Assembly: GCA_035704495.1 (NCBI GenBank)
Contig: DASSWW010000060.1
Coordinates: forward strand, 1 to 32,095
Length of the DNA stretch: 32,095 bases
DNA from: UBA6022 sp035704495
Lineage (GTDB): Bacteria > Patescibacteriota > Saccharimonadia > Saccharimonadales > Saccharimonadaceae
Direction of reading: 5' to 3'
Positions 1 through 8,079 of this stretch are shown in pieces (position 1 is the stretch's first letter; every line of letters begins with the position of its first letter). A program made the translations under genes and the position numbers. The notes beneath the pieces are model-generated. The model did no database searches and was not told the DNA's origin. It saw only the letters and a program-made list of their open reading frames with translations.

Positions 1-1
1 T

Positions 2-814
2 CTGCGCCAAATTCTTGTTGCCCAAGGATCGACGGCGCATATTGTGTCAAAAATCGAGACAAAGGCAGCCATCAAAGATGACGTATTAGAAGAAATCGTT
101 CAGGCCAGTGACGGCGTGATGGTTGCACGTGGCGATTTGGCTGTCGAAGCGGGCGCCGAAGTAGTGCCGATTGTCCAACGCCGTATTATTGCGCTGTGTC
201 GAAAATACGGCAAATTGAGTATCGTTGCGACACAAATGATGGCCAGTATGGTGGATGCGCCCGAACCAACTCGTGCCGAGGTTAGCGATGTGGCGAATGC
301 TGTGATTCAAGGTGCCGATACGGTGATGCTGTCAGACGAAACTGCCAATGGTAAATATCCGCTCGAAACGGTGGCGGCCATGAAACGAGTTATTTTGTAC
401 ACCCAAGAACATGCTTCAGTTCGGGCATTGCACGAAGTAATCCAAATGAAAAACAGTCAGCAAGACGCCATCAGTACAGCGGCCGTTAACCTAGCAGAGC
501 AGCTAAAAGTTGCGGCAATCGTATGTGAAACAAAATCGGGGTCAACGGCGGCAAATATCGCTACCCATCGCCCAAACCTGCCGATTATCAGCGTTACCAG
601 CGATAAACAGGCTGCTCAACGATTAGCACTCAGCTATGCCAACAGAAGCTTTGTTCGTCCTGACGGCGAACGAGCTGGCCTAGAATTGGCCAAAGAATTA
701 AAAAAGAATAACTTTTTTGGCGCCGAAGAGACGGTGACTGTGACGATTGTCAGCGGTAGGCAGCCAGGGCTTGTTGGTGCGACGGATACAATTCGCATGC
801 GCGTGTTAGAATAA
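2..814 (+). CDS. pyk: Pyruvate kinase, C-terminal part (5' end outside window)
   Basis: Transfers phosphate from phosphoenolpyruvate to ADP in the cytoplasm, the last step of glycolysis. The open frame runs in from the window edge, so this is the last 270 residues. Family motifs in order: SKIET at the barrel, VMVARGDLAVE (the Mg/substrate loop), ATQMMASM, PTRAEVSDVANAV and VMLSDETANGKYP, then a C-terminal alpha/beta domain typical of bacterial enzymes. The family usually reads MLSGETA, so MLSDETA is a small deviation. An internal GTG at 44 could be mistaken for a start, but homology clearly continues upstream of it. pgk follows after 25 nt, suggesting one glycolytic operon with pgk and tpiA. 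Identification is firm; the N-terminus and promoter are not visible. Confidence 0.96.
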   Translation: MRQILVAQGSTAHIVSKIETKAAIKDDVLEEIVQASDGVMVARGDLAVEAGAEVVPIVQRRIIALCRKYGKLSIVATQMMASMVDAPEPTRAEVSDVANAVIQGADTVMLSDETANGKYPLETVAAMKRVILYTQEHASVRALHEVIQMKNSQQDAISTAAVNLAEQLKVAAIVCETKSGSTAANIATHRPNLPIISVTSDKQAAQRLALSYANRSFVRPDGERAGLELAKELKKNNFFGAEETVTVTIVSGRQPGLVGATDTIRMRVLE

Positions 815-839
815 AGAAAACGATAAAACGGTGGGGTAA

Positions 840-2063
840 ATGGGGTTTTTTAAACAAACAATCAGGACGGTACCGCTGCAGGGGCAAACAGTACTTTTAC
901 GGGCAGATTATAATGTGCCGCTGAGTAGCGATGGGAAAATTGAAGATGATTTTCGAATTCGGGCCAGTCTGCCGACGATACAGAAGCTACTCGCTGATGG
1001 CTGCAAAGTGGTGATTATTAGTCATTTGGGTCGGCCTGATGGACGTGATCCAAAACTCAGCCTGGAACCAATTGCCGATCGCTTGGCCAGACATTTAGGC
1101 GAACCAGTGCGGTTTGTCAGTCAAACCATTGGCGATCGGGTCAAAATGGCCGTCAAACGAGCGCCAAAACGTAGTGTGGTTGTACTCGAAAACCTGCGTT
1201 TTCACCCCGAAGAAGAGGCAAATGACACCCAGTTTGCTGCCAGATTAGCTAGCGATTCCGGCGCCCGTTATTTTGTTCAAGATGGCTTTGGCGTTGTTCA
1301 TCGTGCCCATGCCAGCACAGCGGCAATAACGCAGTATTTGCCTAGTGTGGCGGGTTTGTTGCTGGAGCGCGAGTATACGACCATCACTCGTGCTATGAAA
1401 ACGCCGCAGCGACCACTCGTCGTAATTATGGGTGGCGCAAAAGTCGCGGATAAAATCGATGTTATTACCGAATTTATACGGGTGGCTGACAAAATTATTA
1501 TTGGCGGGGCAATGGCGAATACCTTTTTGGCATACAAAGGCTGCGAGATGGGAAAAAGCAAGTACGAAGCCGACGAAACCACCACACTCGATGCGATTTA
1601 TACCGCCGCTAGGGCAAAAGTGGGTGACGATAACGTGGATGATTTCTTAATTTTACCGACTGACTTGGCTGTCGGGCAGACGCTAGACGTAGACGAACCG
1701 CGCCGTAACGTGGCCCGTGACGAAGTATCCGTTGACGACAGGGCGCTTGATATTGGTGATGCCAGCATTGAACGAGCCGTTGATTTAGTTGCCGGTGCCA
1801 AAACAGTCATCTGGAACGGCACGGTCGGATACGCCGAGCAGCCAAATTTTGCGCACGGTTCTGCCCGTCTGGCGCTTACACTGGCGACTCATCCCGACAT
1901 TATGTCGATTATTGGCGGGGGTGATACGGCTGATTTTGTCCTGCATTGGGATGCCCGAAAAGGGGCAAGCTTTAGCCACGTTTCCACTGGTGGCGGTGCT
2001 AGTCTGGAACTGATGGCCGGTCAAAAACTGCCAGGCATTGAAAGTTTGCTAGACGCACGGTAA
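840..2063 (+). CDS. pgk: Phosphoglycerate kinase
   Basis: Makes ATP and 3-phosphoglycerate from 1,3-bisphosphoglycerate (lower glycolysis, cytoplasm). The 407 residues match the usual length. Visible motifs: RADYNVPL near the N-terminus (substrate-binding Asp/Asn), HLGRP, a basic-patch region ending ENLRFHPEE, VQDGFGVVHRAHAS, the hinge-side PLVVIMGGAKVADKID, and the C-terminal nucleotide loop GGGDTADFV followed by FSHVSTGGGASLELM. The interdomain motif is usually VNDAFGTAHRAHAS, so this copy is slightly divergent but keeps Asp and RAHAS. The ATG follows a G-rich GGTGGGG stretch that may act as ribosome binding site. It lies 25 nt after pyk and 41 nt before tpiA, in line with a pyk-pgk-tpiA operon. 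Confidence 0.97.
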   Translation: MGFFKQTIRTVPLQGQTVLLRADYNVPLSSDGKIEDDFRIRASLPTIQKLLADGCKVVIISHLGRPDGRDPKLSLEPIADRLARHLGEPVRFVSQTIGDRVKMAVKRAPKRSVVVLENLRFHPEEEANDTQFAARLASDSGARYFVQDGFGVVHRAHASTAAITQYLPSVAGLLLEREYTTITRAMKTPQRPLVVIMGGAKVADKIDVITEFIRVADKIIIGGAMANTFLAYKGCEMGKSKYEADETTTLDAIYTAARAKVGDDNVDDFLILPTDLAVGQTLDVDEPRRNVARDEVSVDDRALDIGDASIERAVDLVAGAKTVIWNGTVGYAEQPNFAHGSARLALTLATHPDIMSIIGGGDTADFVLHWDARKGASFSHVSTGGGASLELMAGQKLPGIESLLDAR

Positions 2064-2104
2064 CAATTAGGCTACACTAAAAAGCAAAGAAGCGTAAGTA
2101 TTAT

Positions 2105-2887
2105 ATGGCTCGAGATAAGAAACTCATTATTGGCAACTGGAAAATGAACCTCACGACAAATGAGGCAAGTTTGTATTTGCATCAACTGGCAAAGGAAGTG
2201 CAAGTTCGCCGTGACGTCGAAGTGGTACTGGCGCCGACGTTACTGGCTCTACAATCGCTTAGTTTGCAGATTGACCGCCATCAATTCAAACTAGCGGTAC
2301 AAAACATGTACTGGCGTGATCACGGTGCGTTTACTGGCGAGGTTTCTGCTACGCAACTACGTGGGGTTGTCGATTATGCAATAGTCGGTCACTCTGAACG
2401 CCGACATATTTTTAACGAATCAGACAAAGACACGCGTAACAAAGTTCAGGCAGCTATTCGCAATCATATTCACCCTGTTTTATGTATTGGCGAAACGACA
2501 AGCGAGCGTGCTGCTGGCGAAACGAATGACATTCTGCACGATCAACTTGTTGGCGGCCTGGCTAATATTACGAGCGACGAATTACAAGACGTCATTATTG
2601 CCTACGAACCCGTTTGGGCAATCGGTACTGGTGATAATGCGCTACCAGATGACGTCGTCAAGGCCGTTGCGGCGATTCGCAGCCAGATCAAGCATTTGTA
2701 CGGGGCTAAAGCAGCTAATGAAATTCGAGTGCTATACGGTGGCAGTGTGAAAGCTGACAGCGCGGCGGATTATTTGTCGATTGATGGCGTTGACGGATTA
2801 TTAATCGGTGGCGCAAGCTTAGATGCGCATGCCTTTAACGAAATTATAAAAAAGGCACATAAAGACTCGGTAGTAGTAAAGAAATAG
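2105..2887 (+). CDS. tpiA: Triosephosphate isomerase
   Basis: Interconverts dihydroxyacetone phosphate and glyceraldehyde 3-phosphate. The 260 residues are normal for the family. The catalytic residues are visible: Lys13 in GNWKMN, His96 in the VGHSERR motif and Glu168 in YEPVWAIGTG, whose following segment is loop 6. The phosphate-binding loops LYGGSVK and GLLIGGASL are near the C-terminus, and QNMYWRDHGAFTGEVSA is the typical mid-protein signature. The gene is third in the glycolytic run and is followed after 9 nt by the acidic membrane-anchored protein, so that protein is probably co-transcribed. The call is secure. Confidence 0.98.
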   Translation: MARDKKLIIGNWKMNLTTNEASLYLHQLAKEVQVRRDVEVVLAPTLLALQSLSLQIDRHQFKLAVQNMYWRDHGAFTGEVSATQLRGVVDYAIVGHSERRHIFNESDKDTRNKVQAAIRNHIHPVLCIGETTSERAAGETNDILHDQLVGGLANITSDELQDVIIAYEPVWAIGTGDNALPDDVVKAVAAIRSQIKHLYGAKAANEIRVLYGGSVKADSAADYLSIDGVDGLLIGGASLDAHAFNEIIKKAHKDSVVVKK

Positions 2888-2896
2888 GGGTGGGGA

Positions 2897-4258
2897 ATGA
2901 GTGAATTGGATTTCGATGAATTAGACAAGGCAGTCAATACGCTCATGAGTGATGTGCCAAAAGTTGATCCACCGAAAACTGATGGTATTACAACCTTGAA
3001 TATTGATTCGACTCTTTCGGGGACAGACAGCGCATCACGCGATACGCCTCATTCTGCGTCCAGCAAAGTTAATCCACCACAAAAAGAATCAGTCAGTGCG
3101 TCTAATAATTCTACAGCTGCAGCGCCAGCTCCGCTGGCAACTCGCCGTGGTGGGCGATTTATGGATGTTGTTCATCCATCCTCTAATATGAAAGGCTCAA
3201 CAAAAGCGCCGCAACCGACGTCGCGTCAGGGAATCACAATCGAACCATCCAAAAACGCCACAGCTGACCAGCCTACTGATGATATATCCGACAAAGTAAC
3301 AACATCGGTGACGCCTGACGACGAGCCTGAAAAAGCGCCCGAAACGGTTAAAACCGAAACGGCTCCTACGCCAGAAAAAGCGAATACAACTAAAGCGTCG
3401 AGCGACGCAACCAATTCTGAAAGTGACTGGCCAGATCCGCTTGATATGACCGACAGATTTGGTGAAAAATCAACTTCTGATAGTACGCCTGCTGCGACGA
3501 ACGTCAAAGTGGCAGAATCTGCGCCAAAAAACAAATCCACCGAAGCAGACGAGCCGGGTGACGACGAATTATTTACGATAGATGACACCGCTGACAAAGA
3601 ACCATCGCCACTCACCTCTCCTTTTTTGACTGATGCAAAAGTAACAAAACGTCCGCTAGGCGGAGCGGTTAACGAATCGCATGACGAACCTGTCGCCGAA
3701 CCTAGCCGCGCGCCCGTTTTAGGAGCGTTAGTTGTAGATGACGATAATCTTTCAACCGACGATCCTGACAATCAGTTACCAGCAGCACCCTCCGATGAAA
3801 CGCCATTACCACCTGAACTACAAAGTGATTTGATGGCAATCGAAACCGATGGTGGCACTTCGGCTAGCGCTAGTCCGAACGAAAATCAAGAGACACCGCA
3901 ACCCGAAACCGCAAAACCTGCAAAAGAAACCGAAAAAGCAGGCGAAAAGCCAACATCCGCATCATCTGCTGTAGCCAATGAATCAAGTGAAAAACCAGTT
4001 GAAATACCAGCTGCCGCTACCGAACCTAGCACCAAAGCCGTTGCTGCGGGGCCAACGTCTATTACCCAACAATATCAGGAAGAACAAAGCACCAGCGATC
4101 AGACCAATGGGTCAATTTACGACACCGATTCGTACCATCAACCACTTGCTCATCCTGCAAAAAAGAAGTCAGATTGGCTATGGGTAGTGTGGATTTTACT
4201 TATTTTGGCTATCGGTGGTGGTAGTGCAGCTGCCCTCTACTTCCTCGATATTATCTAG
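2897..4258 (+). CDS. Acidic, Ser/Thr/Pro-rich protein with a C-terminal membrane anchor (unknown function)
   Basis: I do not recognise a family. Of the 453 residues, about 420 are low-complexity and hydrophilic, rich in Ser, Thr, Pro, Asp, Glu and Lys, and predicted to be disordered. The last 30 contain one hydrophobic helix (DWLWVVWILLILAIGGG and onward) preceded by KKKS, ending four residues after the helix. With no signal peptide this is a tail-anchored or N-in single-pass topology, leaving the acidic region probably cytoplasmic. Repeated short themes such as SxxKPxE and TADKEP are seen, but no exact tandem repeat. The ATG sits directly after GGGGTGGGGA, 9 nt past the tpiA stop, so it probably shares the glycolytic transcript. 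It ends 34 nt before the pcrA-like gene, which has its own promoter. Possible roles such as scaffold or envelope tether are guesses. Confidence 0.8.
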   Translation: MSELDFDELDKAVNTLMSDVPKVDPPKTDGITTLNIDSTLSGTDSASRDTPHSASSKVNPPQKESVSASNNSTAAAPAPLATRRGGRFMDVVHPSSNMKGSTKAPQPTSRQGITIEPSKNATADQPTDDISDKVTTSVTPDDEPEKAPETVKTETAPTPEKANTTKASSDATNSESDWPDPLDMTDRFGEKSTSDSTPAATNVKVAESAPKNKSTEADEPGDDELFTIDDTADKEPSPLTSPFLTDAKVTKRPLGGAVNESHDEPVAEPSRAPVLGALVVDDDNLSTDDPDNQLPAAPSDETPLPPELQSDLMAIETDGGTSASASPNENQETPQPETAKPAKETEKAGEKPTSASSAVANESSEKPVEIPAAATEPSTKAVAAGPTSITQQYQEEQSTSDQTNGSIYDTDSYHQPLAHPAKKKSDWLWVVWILLILAIGGGSAAALYFLDII

Positions 4259-4279
4259 TCACACGTCGCGATAATCCGT

Positions 4280-4285
4280 TATACT
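4280..4285 (+). promoter_or_regulatory. -10 element of the UvrD/PcrA gene, leaderless spacing
   Basis: TATACT lies only 7 nt before the ATG at 4293. A start site 6-7 nt after the hexamer would put +1 at or next to the A of the ATG, so the mRNA is predicted to have no leader. There is no convincing -35 box and no Shine-Dalgarno sequence. Confidence 0.6.
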
Positions 4286-4292
4286 AGTAGTA

Positions 4293-6404
4293 ATGGATGT
4301 ATTCAAAGACCTCAATCCCGCGCAGGTAGACGCGGTAAAAACGACGTCCGGCCCACTGCTTATTTTGGCCGGCGCCGGTAGTGGTAAAACTAAAACATTA
4401 ACGCACCGGATTGCGTATTTGATGACGCACGACCAAATTTGGCCTAACGAAATACTAGCGGTGACGTTTACAAACAAAGCTGCCCGGGAAATGCGCGAAC
4501 GACTGGGGCAATTAATTGGCCAAAATGGCACTACTCGGACATTCATGCCATGGATGGGGACGTTTCATGGTATTTGCGTGCGATTATTGCGATTAGACGG
4601 TGACAAAATTGGTATCCAGTCTAACTTTGTGATTTATGACGAAGATGATCGGCAGGGGTTAATCAAACAGGCAATGAAACAATTATCTATTGCCGATAAG
4701 CAGATCAAACCGCGCGCGGTCAGCACGGCGATTTCCAACGCTAAAAATGAATTGCTCAGTCCCGAAGAGTTTGCAGCAAACAGCCATTATCCATTCCAAC
4801 AAGCCGTTGCCAAAATTTATACATTGTATGAAAAAATGCGCATTGCGGCCGGGGCACTTGATTTTGACGATTTACTGATTGAAACAGTGCGACTATTTCG
4901 TGATCAGCCAGATGTCCGTCACAAATGGCGAGCACAATTCAAACATATTTTGATTGACGAATACCAAGATACCAATGCCGCTCAGTACGCGATTGTCAAA
5001 AGCTTGGTCGGTGAGGATCGGAATATTTGCGTGGTTGGTGACGATTGGCAGTCAATTTATAGTTGGCGAGGGGCTGACTTTACCAATATTCTCAATTTTG
5101 AACGCGATTTTGCTGGTGCCAAAGTCATCAAGCTAGAACAAAACTATCGCAGTACCGGCGCCATTTTAGAGGCAGCGCACAACGTGATTACAAAAAACAC
5201 GCAGCGTACGGAAAAAGAATTATGGACGGCCGAACCAATCGGCACGCCGGTACAGGTTCACCCTGTATATGACCAAGACGAAGAAGCCTATACTGTGGTC
5301 AGTCGGATTGGCGTACAGGTAACAATGGGGGCGCGCAAATATGGCGATTTTGCGATATTGTATCGTATGAATTCGCAGAGCTATACGTTAGAGCGTGCCT
5401 TGCTGCAACAGCGTATTCCCTATCAAATTATCGGTGGTGTTCGGTTTTATGACCGCAAAGAAATCAAAGACGTCATCGCCTATTTACGTCTGCTGTATCA
5501 GCCAAATGATCGTATGAGTTTTAGTCGGGTAGTTAATATACCAACGCGTGGGATTGGTGCGACTAGCCTAGAAAAGTTTTTGACATGGCAGGCAAGTAGT
5601 GGACTGGATATCGTATCTGCGTTAGTGACGGTCGAACAAACCAGTAGCCTGACGCCGCGTGCTCGGGTTGCCCTGGCAAAACTTGGCGAGACACTACGCT
5701 TGTTGCAAGCAAAAATAGAGTCGAACACGTCGCCGGGTGATATCATCGAAATGTTGATCGACAAAACGGGCTATCGTGATTATATTTTGGACGGCACGCC
5801 ATCGGGTGAGGAACGCGGATCAAATATTGGTGCGTTAATTTCCGACGCCAAATCATTCGCTTCACTACCCGACTTTTTAGAAGAAGTTGCCCTGATGTCC
5901 AGCGCCGATACCGGGGGAGACGAGCAAAAGGTAACCCTCATGACGATTCATGCCGCTAAAGGTTTGGAATTTCCTGTCGTATTTATGGTGGGGATGGAAG
6001 AAGGCGTCTTTCCACATTCGCGTGTTTACGAAGCAGGGCCAGCCGAACTAGAAGAAGAACGTCGTTTATGTTATGTTGGTATGACGCGCGCGCGCCAGGA
6101 ACTGCACCTAAGTTATGCCCAAAGTCGCTTGCAATTCGGGCAGCGCAGCTACAACCCGGCATCGCGGTTTTTGACGGATATGGGACACGAAGTGATGACT
6201 GCGCCGGTTCCATCATTCGCCCATCATGACGAATACGATGAATTTAACGATGTACCGACGTTTGATATTGGCGATTCTGTCCGTTCGGCCCAGTTTGGTA
6301 CTGGCGAGATTGTCGATATTGATGGTATGGCCGTGTCGGTTCGATTTGCCAGTGGGCAAACCAAAAAATTAAACGTCGAGTACGCGCGGTTAGAAAAATT
6401 ATGA
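4293..6404 (+). CDS. pcrA: UvrD/PcrA-type superfamily 1A DNA helicase
   Basis: An ATP-driven 3'-5' DNA translocase and helicase of repair and fork maintenance. The 703 residues carry all SF1A motifs in order: LNPAQVDAV (Q motif), AGAGSGKT with Lys32 (Walker A), AVTFTNKAAREMRERL (Ia), GTFHGICVRLLR, ILIDEYQDT with Asp222/Glu223 (Walker B), GDDWQSIYSWRGAD (III, with DDW where many have DPDQ), LEQNYRST (IV), VTLMTIHAAKGLEFPVVF (V) and LCYVGMTRARQELHL (VI). The last 50 residues (DIGDSVRSAQFGTGEIVDI onward) resemble the Tudor-like C-terminus of PcrA that contacts RNA polymerase, which favours PcrA/UvrD over Rep. The stop overlaps the next gene in ATGA. Whether it is the sole UvrD-type helicase of the organism cannot be seen here. 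Confidence 0.95.
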   Translation: MDVFKDLNPAQVDAVKTTSGPLLILAGAGSGKTKTLTHRIAYLMTHDQIWPNEILAVTFTNKAAREMRERLGQLIGQNGTTRTFMPWMGTFHGICVRLLRLDGDKIGIQSNFVIYDEDDRQGLIKQAMKQLSIADKQIKPRAVSTAISNAKNELLSPEEFAANSHYPFQQAVAKIYTLYEKMRIAAGALDFDDLLIETVRLFRDQPDVRHKWRAQFKHILIDEYQDTNAAQYAIVKSLVGEDRNICVVGDDWQSIYSWRGADFTNILNFERDFAGAKVIKLEQNYRSTGAILEAAHNVITKNTQRTEKELWTAEPIGTPVQVHPVYDQDEEAYTVVSRIGVQVTMGARKYGDFAILYRMNSQSYTLERALLQQRIPYQIIGGVRFYDRKEIKDVIAYLRLLYQPNDRMSFSRVVNIPTRGIGATSLEKFLTWQASSGLDIVSALVTVEQTSSLTPRARVALAKLGETLRLLQAKIESNTSPGDIIEMLIDKTGYRDYILDGTPSGEERGSNIGALISDAKSFASLPDFLEEVALMSSADTGGDEQKVTLMTIHAAKGLEFPVVFMVGMEEGVFPHSRVYEAGPAELEEERRLCYVGMTRARQELHLSYAQSRLQFGQRSYNPASRFLTDMGHEVMTAPVPSFAHHDEYDEFNDVPTFDIGDSVRSAQFGTGEIVDIDGMAVSVRFASGQTKKLNVEYARLEKL

Positions 6405-6868
6405 GTCTATTAAAACTACATCATCTTCTTGGTCGGTTATCTAGCCCTTTTCAACATGCTGGTTTTTTTGTCTATAATCACTTTTTTTCTACGCAGCGGT
6501 CACGGGTATTGGTATGGAATGAAAATAATGAATTATTATTGGTCCGTAACTGGGGTGGCAAGCAGCATTGGGGGCTGCCTGGTGGCGGTGTCGAAAAAAA
6601 CGAAAGCCCGGTAGCAGCCGCTAAACGCGAACTGTACGAAGAAGTCGGCGTCTCGTTGCCACTAGATGATTTTCATTACGTTACGACACTCCACTACAAA
6701 TACGAAGCGCCGATATATACGCTGACGATACAAAGTGATATGGTGCCAGATAAAGCCCACAATCCGTGGGAAATCACGGCCCTGGAGTGGTTTTCGCCCA
6801 GCGATTTACCGGCCAATCTTTCACCTCTGGTGCCACTCGCGCTTGAAGAACTGTCAAATTCAGCCTGA
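6401..6868 (+). CDS. Nudix hydrolase
   Basis: Hydrolyses a nucleoside diphosphate linked to another moiety; the substrate cannot be told from sequence. Residues 62-84 fit the Nudix box GX5EX7REUXEEXGU exactly (G62, E68, R76-E77-L78, E80-E81, G83-V84), so the metal-binding glutamates are all present. The 155 residues are a single Nudix domain with a 35-residue hydrophobic/aromatic N-terminal extension. It starts inside the stop codon of the helicase gene (ATGA), implying translational coupling. That pairing suggests a nucleotide-pool or repair-related role, but this is inference. An alternative ATG at 6429 lies in another frame and is a shadow. Confidence 0.92.
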   Translation: MSLLKLHHLLGRLSSPFQHAGFFVYNHFFSTQRSRVLVWNENNELLLVRNWGGKQHWGLPGGGVEKNESPVAAAKRELYEEVGVSLPLDDFHYVTTLHYKYEAPIYTLTIQSDMVPDKAHNPWEITALEWFSPSDLPANLSPLVPLALEELSNSA

Positions 6869-6880
6869 TGTTGCTATAAT
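6852..6880 (+). promoter_or_regulatory. Promoter of the Rpf-like gene
   Basis: TGTCAA (6852-6857), a 17-nt spacer and TATAAT (6875-6880) preceded by TGC (extended -10). Predicted start near 6887, giving a leader of about 29 nt. The same TGTCAA/17/TGC-hexamer arrangement precedes obgE. Confidence 0.7.
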
Positions 6881-6891
6881 AAATCACTAGT

Positions 6892-6908
6892 AACACCCGT
6901 GAGGTGTT
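6892..6908 (+). promoter_or_regulatory. Hairpin over the ribosome binding site of the Rpf-like gene
   Basis: AACACC (6892-6897) and GGTGTT (6903-6908) form a perfect 6-bp stem with a 5-nt loop. The right arm contains most of the GAGGTG Shine-Dalgarno sequence (6901-6906), placed 9 nt before the ATG at 6916. Folding would mask the ribosome binding site; regulation by temperature or a factor is only a possibility. Confidence 0.45.
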
Positions 6909-6915
6909 CATACAT

Positions 6916-8079
6916 ATGAGAAGTTTACTACACAGGTCTACCATCCCGTATGGCGTCTGGGGCACAGTGATCGCAGCTGTCAGCCTAATCGTCTTGATTT
7001 TTGGTGTCGTAATGGTCACGCGTGTCCATGCCGCATCGGGCGAATCAGTTGCTTCTGGCGATCATCTAATTACGATTCATGATAACGGTCAGGACCGTGG
7101 TATTTTAACCAGCGCGACAACACTGCGGGCTGCTTTTAAAGAAGCCGGTATTCCGATTAGTACGCACGACATGGTCGAGCCAAGTCTGGACGAAACGCTT
7201 GTCGCTAGTCATTATGACGTCAATGTATATCGGGCTCGTCCGGTCACCGTCGTCGATGGCAACCTGCGGACAAAAATCATGTCACCCTATCAAACGCCAG
7301 AACAGATTGCCGAACATGCCAACATTGAACTACAAGACGAAGACATTACCGACATTAGTATGAATACCGACATCGTTAGGCAGGGTGCTGGCCTAGAACT
7401 GACGATTACTCGGGCGACGCCATTTACGTTTGTGATGTATGGCAAAAAGATTGATGCCTACACCCAAGCCGATACGGTCGGTGATATGTTGGCCGCCAAA
7501 GACATTACCCTTGGTGAAAAAGACGAGTTGTCGGTTGCCGCAGACACGCCCATTACGGCTGGTATGACGGTGAAATTGTGGCGCAATGGCAAGCAAACGA
7601 TTACGGTGGACGAAAAGATTCCGTTTGAAGTTGAACAAATCCAAGATGTAGATCGCGAAGTTGGCTACAAAGACATTAAAACACCCGGTGTCGCTGGAAA
7701 GCGCACTGTCAGTTATGAAGTGGTTATGCAAAACGGCGAAGAAATCAGCCGCAAAGAGATTCGTAGCGTTACTATCAAACAGCCAACAAAACAAGTTGAA
7801 GTCGTTGGTGCTAAACCGTCGTTTAGCGGTGATTTTGGCGCAGCACTAGCTAAACTGCGTGCTTGTGAATCGGGGGGCAACTATGCAAATAAGAATAATC
7901 CGTTATATCGGGGTGCATATCAGTTTGGCTATGGAACGTGGGGTAACAAATACGGTATTTACGATCCAGCCGATGCTAGCCCGGCGCAACAAGATCAAGC
8001 GGCCCGAGAGCTATATGAACGCCGTGGTTGGCAACCGTGGCCACATTGTGGGGCAAATCTACCGGACACCTATCGTTAA
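6916..8079 (+). CDS. Rpf-like secreted cell-wall factor: DUF348, G5 and transglycosylase-like domain
   Basis: Predicted exported or membrane-anchored peptidoglycan-cleaving protein resembling resuscitation-promoting factors of Actinobacteria. With the ATG at 6916 it has 387 residues. A hydrophobic helix at about 13-35 ends near VHAASG and could be a signal peptide or anchor. Two DUF348-like segments follow (about 47-92 and 160-225), then a G5-like segment (about 235-295, with GYKDIKTPGVAGKRTVSYEV). The C-terminal Rpf/lysozyme-like domain runs from about 305 and has the catalytic Glu318 in ACESGGN and Cys317/Cys378, likely the conserved disulfide. I chose 6916 over the in-frame GTG at 6904 because that GTG lies inside the GAGGTG ribosome binding site. 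Its stop overlaps the rsmA start by one base (TAATG), the same rpf-rsmA neighbourhood seen in Actinobacteria. Confidence 0.9.
   Translation: MRSLLHRSTIPYGVWGTVIAAVSLIVLIFGVVMVTRVHAASGESVASGDHLITIHDNGQDRGILTSATTLRAAFKEAGIPISTHDMVEPSLDETLVASHYDVNVYRARPVTVVDGNLRTKIMSPYQTPEQIAEHANIELQDEDITDISMNTDIVRQGAGLELTITRATPFTFVMYGKKIDAYTQADTVGDMLAAKDITLGEKDELSVAADTPITAGMTVKLWRNGKQTITVDEKIPFEVEQIQDVDREVGYKDIKTPGVAGKRTVSYEVVMQNGEEISRKEIRSVTIKQPTKQVEVVGAKPSFSGDFGAALAKLRACESGGNYANKNNPLYRGAYQFGYGTWGNKYGIYDPADASPAQQDQAARELYERRGWQPWPHCGANLPDTYR

Noticed and set aside
3226..3771. Long open frame on the minus strand (181 codons)
   Set aside because: Lies wholly inside the acidic low-complexity gene on the plus strand. 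It is Ser/Val-rich as expected from the complement of that codon usage and has no ribosome binding site or motif.
7393..7794. Minus-strand frame of 133 codons inside the Rpf-like gene
   Set aside because: Antisense shadow of the DUF348/G5 coding region without start signals or family features.
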